From the NCBI GenBank assembly GCA_028286505.1, contig JAQBRK010000007.1, positions 1 through 7,801 of the forward strand: a stretch of DNA of 7,801 nucleotides, given 5' to 3'. This document shows positions 6,301 through 7,801 of the stretch, piece by piece. The stretch is from Parcubacteria group bacterium (GTDB taxonomy: Bacteria > Patescibacteriota > Minisyncoccia > Phycocordibacterales > Phycocordibacteraceae). Below the pieces are notes generated by a model. The model had not been told where the DNA came from and did not search any database. It saw only the letters and a list, made by a program, of their open reading frames with translations. Each line of letters begins with the position of its first letter. Position 1 is the first letter of the stretch. The position numbers were made by a program, and so were the translations under genes.

Positions 6301-6652
6301 AGCGAGAACGTGGTGCTAGATACGCGTCGACCCCGAGAATGGCCTTAATGCCATTCTTTTCTGCTGATTTATAGAACTCCACGGCGCCGTGCATATTGCC
6401 GACGTCGGTAATCCCGAGCGCGCCCATATCGGCCGCCTTGGCGGCTTTTACGAGCTCAGGGACCTTCGGGAGAGCCCGAAGGAAGGAGTAGTGGGAGTGG
6501 GTATGGAGATGTACGAATTTAGAACGCCTCAAATCGCCCTCATCTACGTTGTTGCGGTCCTTAGCTGCCTCGCTCACCGTACTGCTGTACGGCTCGCTCG
6601 TCAGCTTTTCCGCGCCTAGTATCTGAGGACTATTAGATGCGTTCTTCGCCAT
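3335..6652 (-). CDS. dnaE: DNA polymerase III alpha subunit (replicative polymerase)
   Basis: Synthesises both strands at the replication fork. I start it at the ATG at 6652 (1105 residues). An in-frame TTG 15 codons upstream is possible but would lie upstream of the predicted transcription start. Residues 1-44 are a low-complexity extension; the PHP domain begins at FVHLHTHSHYS (46-56). The polymerase core carries the catalytic aspartates D435 and D437 in PDIDMDF, and D590 in KFDFLG. Other hallmarks are TTRGSAAGSLVSYL, RHTGVHAAG, YRPGPM, YQDDV and GFNKAHAACYG. Helix-hairpin-helix repeats follow (about 878-925). QDSLF at 956-960 matches the sliding-clamp-binding consensus, and an OB-fold occupies about 1025-1105. 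A long C-terminal tau-binding region is absent. Oddities are a 10-residue tandem duplication at 850-869 and a PHP domain that has lost several usual metal ligands. I see no clear terminator after the stop. Confidence 0.97.
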   Translation of the reverse strand: MAKNASNSPQILGAEKLTSEPYSSTVSEAAKDRNNVDEGDLRRSKFVHLHTHSHYSFLRALPKVPELVKAAKAADMGALGITDVGNMHGAVEFYKSAEKNGIKAILGVDAYLAPRSRFSKEHGEEGKHSTIVLLAENNVGYKNLLALITKSFTEGYLDRPRMDKELLREHSEGLIAIMPSFSGDVAQMLKGGDKDGASATLSEYVSIFGKDNIFLEITHHPKVDGHTKRMETMKQIAKESGVQLIAQHDVYYLKPADREATEVMRRIAHGVRGTNEEEDFSFVSEKLMREWFKDVPEAVDVSGTIADRCNVTLELGSWNFPAIETEDGKTHAQMLEEKTYAGLTMRGMERTEEVETRIKYELDVIISKGFAPYFLAVSDLLTYAKSVGILSTTRGSAAGSLVSYLTGITNVDPLFYKLPFERFLNPERPKAPDIDMDFADNRRDEMIAYAKRKYGDDKVAQIGTFGTLMARAAVRDVARALGHAYRMGDQLAKLIPLGSQGFAMTIERALTLEPELKKMYDEDDDARQILDLAQRIEGCVRHTGVHAAGVVIAPTPLTEWTPLQIDPKTEKLITQYDMHAVEDAGLLKFDFLGIKNLAILSDAIDRVRESRGMYIDIENIPLDDAKTFAMLARGETEGTFQLNGSGMTRYLKELQPTTIHDINAMVALYRPGPMETIPQYIERKKNQKLIRYIDPRMEEYLDASYGLLVYQDDVLLTAIKLGGYSWLEADTLRKAMGKKIPEEMEAQKEKLLKGFQDFGKLSKEKGLQLWKLIEPFAAYGFNKAHAACYGKVAYQTAYMKANYPVEYMAAVLTADSGDTESISIFVAECERMQIPVLPPDVNESNGDFTAVVGERTADTAAVGVKTADTIRFGLTTIKNFGEGISQAIINERTKNGPFKDLSDFLSRASGKSLNRKSLESLIKSGALDRFGERSHLLTHIETLLTFHRDATQEAPQDSLFGAGLFASPELKLPPSDRSTSLKDKLDWEKELLGIYVSGHPLDSHTDTSSKASTTIGEIQTNPHTGLTVILPVLVQEVRTILTKKGEKMAFVKFEDKTASIEGVVFPKIYTERGPFLQAGSCLLIKATVSNRNGEISLAIENLKAL
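4046..4105 (-). repeat. 30-bp imperfect tandem duplication inside dnaE
   Basis: Two adjacent 30-nt units (4076-4105 then 4046-4075 in gene direction) encode AVVGERTADT and AAVGVKTADT, inserted between the NGDF segment and IRFGLTTIKN. In E. coli-type DnaE these two segments are joined by a short linker. By direct comparison 21 of 30 bases match between the units, with substitutions between G/C and A/G that mostly preserve the protein repeat. Confidence 0.7.
6575..6592. repeat. Palindrome in the dnaE 5' coding region sharing a 12-mer with 262-273
   Basis: CCGTAC-TGCT-GTACGG (6577-6592) is a perfect 6-bp hairpin lying in the part of dnaE that encodes the non-conserved N-terminal extension (PYSSTV). 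The 12-mer CACCGTACTGCT (6575-6586) also occurs at 262-273, again within a hairpin. Next to it, TCCTTAGCTGCC (6558-6569) is the reverse complement of 3191-3202. Together these suggest a dispersed repeat that inserted in frame. Confidence 0.4.
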
Positions 6653-6659
6653 ACCTACC

Positions 6660-6712
6660 AGAATACCAACGATTCTTCTTCGTGGATAACCTGACAACCT
6701 ACCTGGTATTCT
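6660..6712. promoter_or_regulatory. Divergent dnaE/rnhB promoters, mirror-image extended -10s
   Basis: The 9-mer TGGTATTCT occurs on the plus strand at 6704-6712 and on the minus strand at 6668-6660, forming an inverted repeat centred near 6686. Each reads as an extended -10 (TGG + TATTCT). For both genes the predicted start of transcription falls on the A of the ATG (6719 for rnhB, 6652 for dnaE), so both mRNAs would be leaderless. No convincing -35 is visible for either. A GGTAGG directly before the dnaE ATG is too close to act as a normal ribosome site. Confidence 0.45.
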
Positions 6713-6718
6713 AGATGT

Positions 6719-7312
6719 ATGTACATCGTCGGCGTCGATGAAGCAGGAAGGGGACCGCTTGCGGGACCCGTTTCGGTTGGCGTCATCTGTGCCCTCGAAG
6801 GTTTCGATTTTCTTGCAGCATTCCCCGGGCTTAACGACTCGAAGAAACTCACGGAGAAGAAACGTGAAGCATTATTCGTTCGGCTTCAGGAAGAAATACG
6901 TGCCGGCAATATACGTGCCGTCGTGCATCTGGCGAGTGCCGCAAAGATAGACGCGCGCGGCATCGTACCCTCCGTCCAAGGAGCTCTCTATAAAGGAGTG
7001 CGTGCGCTGCTGCCCAATCCCGAAGAAGGGAAGGTGTATCTCGATGGTTCCCTCAAGGCACCGCCGGAATATGAGCAAGAAACTATCATCGGTGGCGACG
7101 GAAAAGTTCCTGCCATCATGCTTGCTTCGATTGCGGCGAAAGTGACGCGGGACAGGCTTATGAAAAAGTTAGCCCCGACGTACCCGCAATATCAATTTGA
7201 AATACATAAAGGGTACGGCACCAAGGGTCATTACGAAGCGCTTCGCGCGCATGGTCCCTGCGAGATACATCGCATGACGTTCCTGCATCTCGCAACAGAA
7301 GTAGTCGTATAA
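6719..7312 (+). CDS. rnhB: Ribonuclease HII
   Basis: Cytoplasmic endonuclease that cuts the RNA strand of RNA-DNA hybrids and incises at single ribonucleotides in DNA. The 197 residues are a normal length for the family. The N-terminal signature IVGVDEAGRGPLAGPV carries the first two catalytic acids, D7 and E8. D109 (VYLDGS) and D145 (KVTRDR) complete the DEDD set, and ASIAAKVTRDRLM is the usual block around the last one. The C-terminal substrate-handling block HKGYGTKGHYEAL at 163-175, then GPCEIHRMTF, is intact. LNDSKKLTEKKRE (38-50) is also typical. The ATG at 6719 is placed by the family N-terminus. No ribosome site precedes it, in line with a leaderless start. It is divergent from dnaE, with which it shares a role in replication. 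Confidence 0.96.
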   Translation: MYIVGVDEAGRGPLAGPVSVGVICALEGFDFLAAFPGLNDSKKLTEKKREALFVRLQEEIRAGNIRAVVHLASAAKIDARGIVPSVQGALYKGVRALLPNPEEGKVYLDGSLKAPPEYEQETIIGGDGKVPAIMLASIAAKVTRDRLMKKLAPTYPQYQFEIHKGYGTKGHYEALRAHGPCEIHRMTFLHLATEVVV

Positions 7313-7320
7313 AAAGAATC

Positions 7321-7345
7321 GGGGCCCCGGAATGTCCGGGGCCCC
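7321..7345. terminator. Strong GC-rich terminator between rnhB and the candidate RNA gene
   Basis: GGGGCCCCGGA (7321-7331) pairs perfectly with TCCGGGGCCCC (7335-7345) around a 3-nt loop. On the minus strand the hairpin is followed by ATTCTTTTTATA, a good T-tract, so it is best suited to ending the minus-strand transcript arriving from the right. On the plus strand it lies 8 nt after the rnhB stop and could also end that mRNA, though the T content there is poor. Confidence 0.8.
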
Positions 7346-7801
7346 TGTTCGTGCGAGACGCGAATGGTTTCATGGAGACCGAAGTCTCGTATGGTCCTGC
7401 AGTCATCGCGGGTTAGTTCGTGCCGGCCCTCGAAAGGGCGGGCGGCTAGTAGTCCGATGACTTATCGAGTGTCATAAGACATATAGAATCGTTTTCGCTT
7501 ATCCCCCTTTGCGGATGCGAGGGAACGACGCATCCGGCTCGAGTGAGACTTTTCGCTATAAAAGATCGCGGCTTTCATGGTTGTCCTTTCGGACGCCATA
7601 GGATGAGGGTCCGAAGACCCTGGTTGGGCTGAACTGGCCCTGCGAACAGTTACGCCCTAGGTCCCGCTAGGCTTAGGCACAATGGCAACGTAACTAGACT
7701 CAAATTCCCACATTCTGCGGCCTACGGCAAGGGCGGGAACTGCGCGAGAGTGGCACGAAATAAGCCGCTGTGCTAAGGTAGCCCCATGTCAGTTCGAATG
7801 C
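7346..7801 (-). ncRNA. Candidate structured RNA, type not identified (5' end may be off-window)
   Basis: About 455 nt with no long ORF on either strand but many short perfect hairpins. Read on the minus strand: 7375-7388 and 7607-7620 (5-bp stems closed by cUUCGg), 7426-7439 (5-bp stem, UUCG), 7583-7594 (GTCC-GAAA-GGAC, a GNRA loop), 7512-7536 (8-bp stem, 9-nt loop), 7656-7671 (5-bp stem), and a 7-bp helix with one G-U between TTCCCGC and GTGGGAA near 7739-7704. An 8-bp long-range complement links 7752-7759 with 7417-7424. Stable tetraloops appear only in the minus-strand reading, and a terminator with a T-tract for that strand sits at 7321-7345. I could not match it to tmRNA (no tRNA-like 3' end, no tag ending in Ala-Leu-Ala-Ala), RNase P RNA (no GAGGAAAGTCC box) or SRP RNA. 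Confidence 0.45.
7462..7578 (-). CDS. Possible 38-residue basic peptide within the structured region
   Basis: An ATG at 7578 opens a 38-codon frame ending TAA at 7462. The product begins MKAAIFYSEKSHSS and is strongly basic, with RMRR and KRKR clusters. AAAGGA (7589-7584 on the minus strand) lies 5 nt before the ATG, but that same sequence is the loop and 3' arm of a GTCC-GAAA-GGAC hairpin. The frame crosses the 8-bp hairpin at 7512-7536. It may be a real small protein, a peptide from a dual-function RNA, or chance. No family is recognised. Confidence 0.25.
   Translation of the reverse strand: MKAAIFYSEKSHSSRMRRSLASAKGDKRKRFYMSYDTR

Noticed and set aside
5153..6319. 388-codon plus-strand ORF opposite dnaE (also 4298-5125)
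   Set aside because: Antisense to unmistakable DnaE motifs. Composition is typical of reverse-frame translation, with no recognisable domain.
7346..7801. tmRNA (ssrA) assignment for the structured region
   Set aside because: ATTCGAAC near the minus-strand 5' edge faintly recalls the tmRNA 5' end, but there is no T-arm or CCA end before the terminator and no tag reading frame ending in a typical Ala-rich tail on either strand.
7740..7801. RNase P RNA or tRNA at the right edge
   Set aside because: ACAGCGGCTTA on the minus strand partly recalls the RNase P CR-V box but lacks its AAnC, and about 400 nt follow it, which does not fit a 3' end. GTTCGAAT on the plus strand resembles a T-loop, but its flanks do not form the 5-bp stem.

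Overview
The window looks like a compact bacterial chromosome segment, most consistent with a Patescibacteria/CPR-type (Parcubacteria-like) genome. The clues are tight spacing, a threonyl-tRNA synthetase lacking the N-terminal TGS domain, a DnaE-type polymerase with a short C-terminus, several tiny orphan proteins, and three housekeeping starts that look leaderless. The lineage is an inference; no rRNA or other definitive marker is visible.

Layout, left to right: (1) the 3' end of an unrecognised plus-strand gene (2-202), then a spacer with an imperfect hairpin and a perfect 19-bp bidirectional terminator (354-395). (2) A 63-residue single-pass membrane microprotein (461-652, +), convergent with thrS across a GC-rich terminator (673-698). 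(3) thrS (721-2460, -). (4) Two consecutive minus-strand small-gene cassettes (about 2481-3153). Each has the same 15-nt promoter/leader box and the same 27-nt terminator hairpin, but the two ORFs are unrelated (83 and 82 residues). (5) A 220-nt spacer, then dnaE (3335-6652, -), the replicative polymerase alpha subunit. It has a long N-terminal extension and an internal 10-residue tandem duplication. (6) A short divergent promoter region, then rnhB (6719-7312, +). (7) A strong terminator (7321-7345) and about 455 nt without a long ORF. This last stretch is dense in hairpins with UUCG/GAAA loops when read on the minus strand. I call it a candidate structured RNA gene, entering from beyond the right edge and ending at the terminator.

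DnaE (leading/lagging-strand synthesis) and RNase HII (removal of ribonucleotides and primers) are functionally related and diverge from what appear to be mirror-image extended -10 promoters sharing the motif TGGTATTCT. ThrRS serves translation. The most unusual parts are the two-cassette array with conserved flanks and different cores, and the unidentified structured RNA at the right end.
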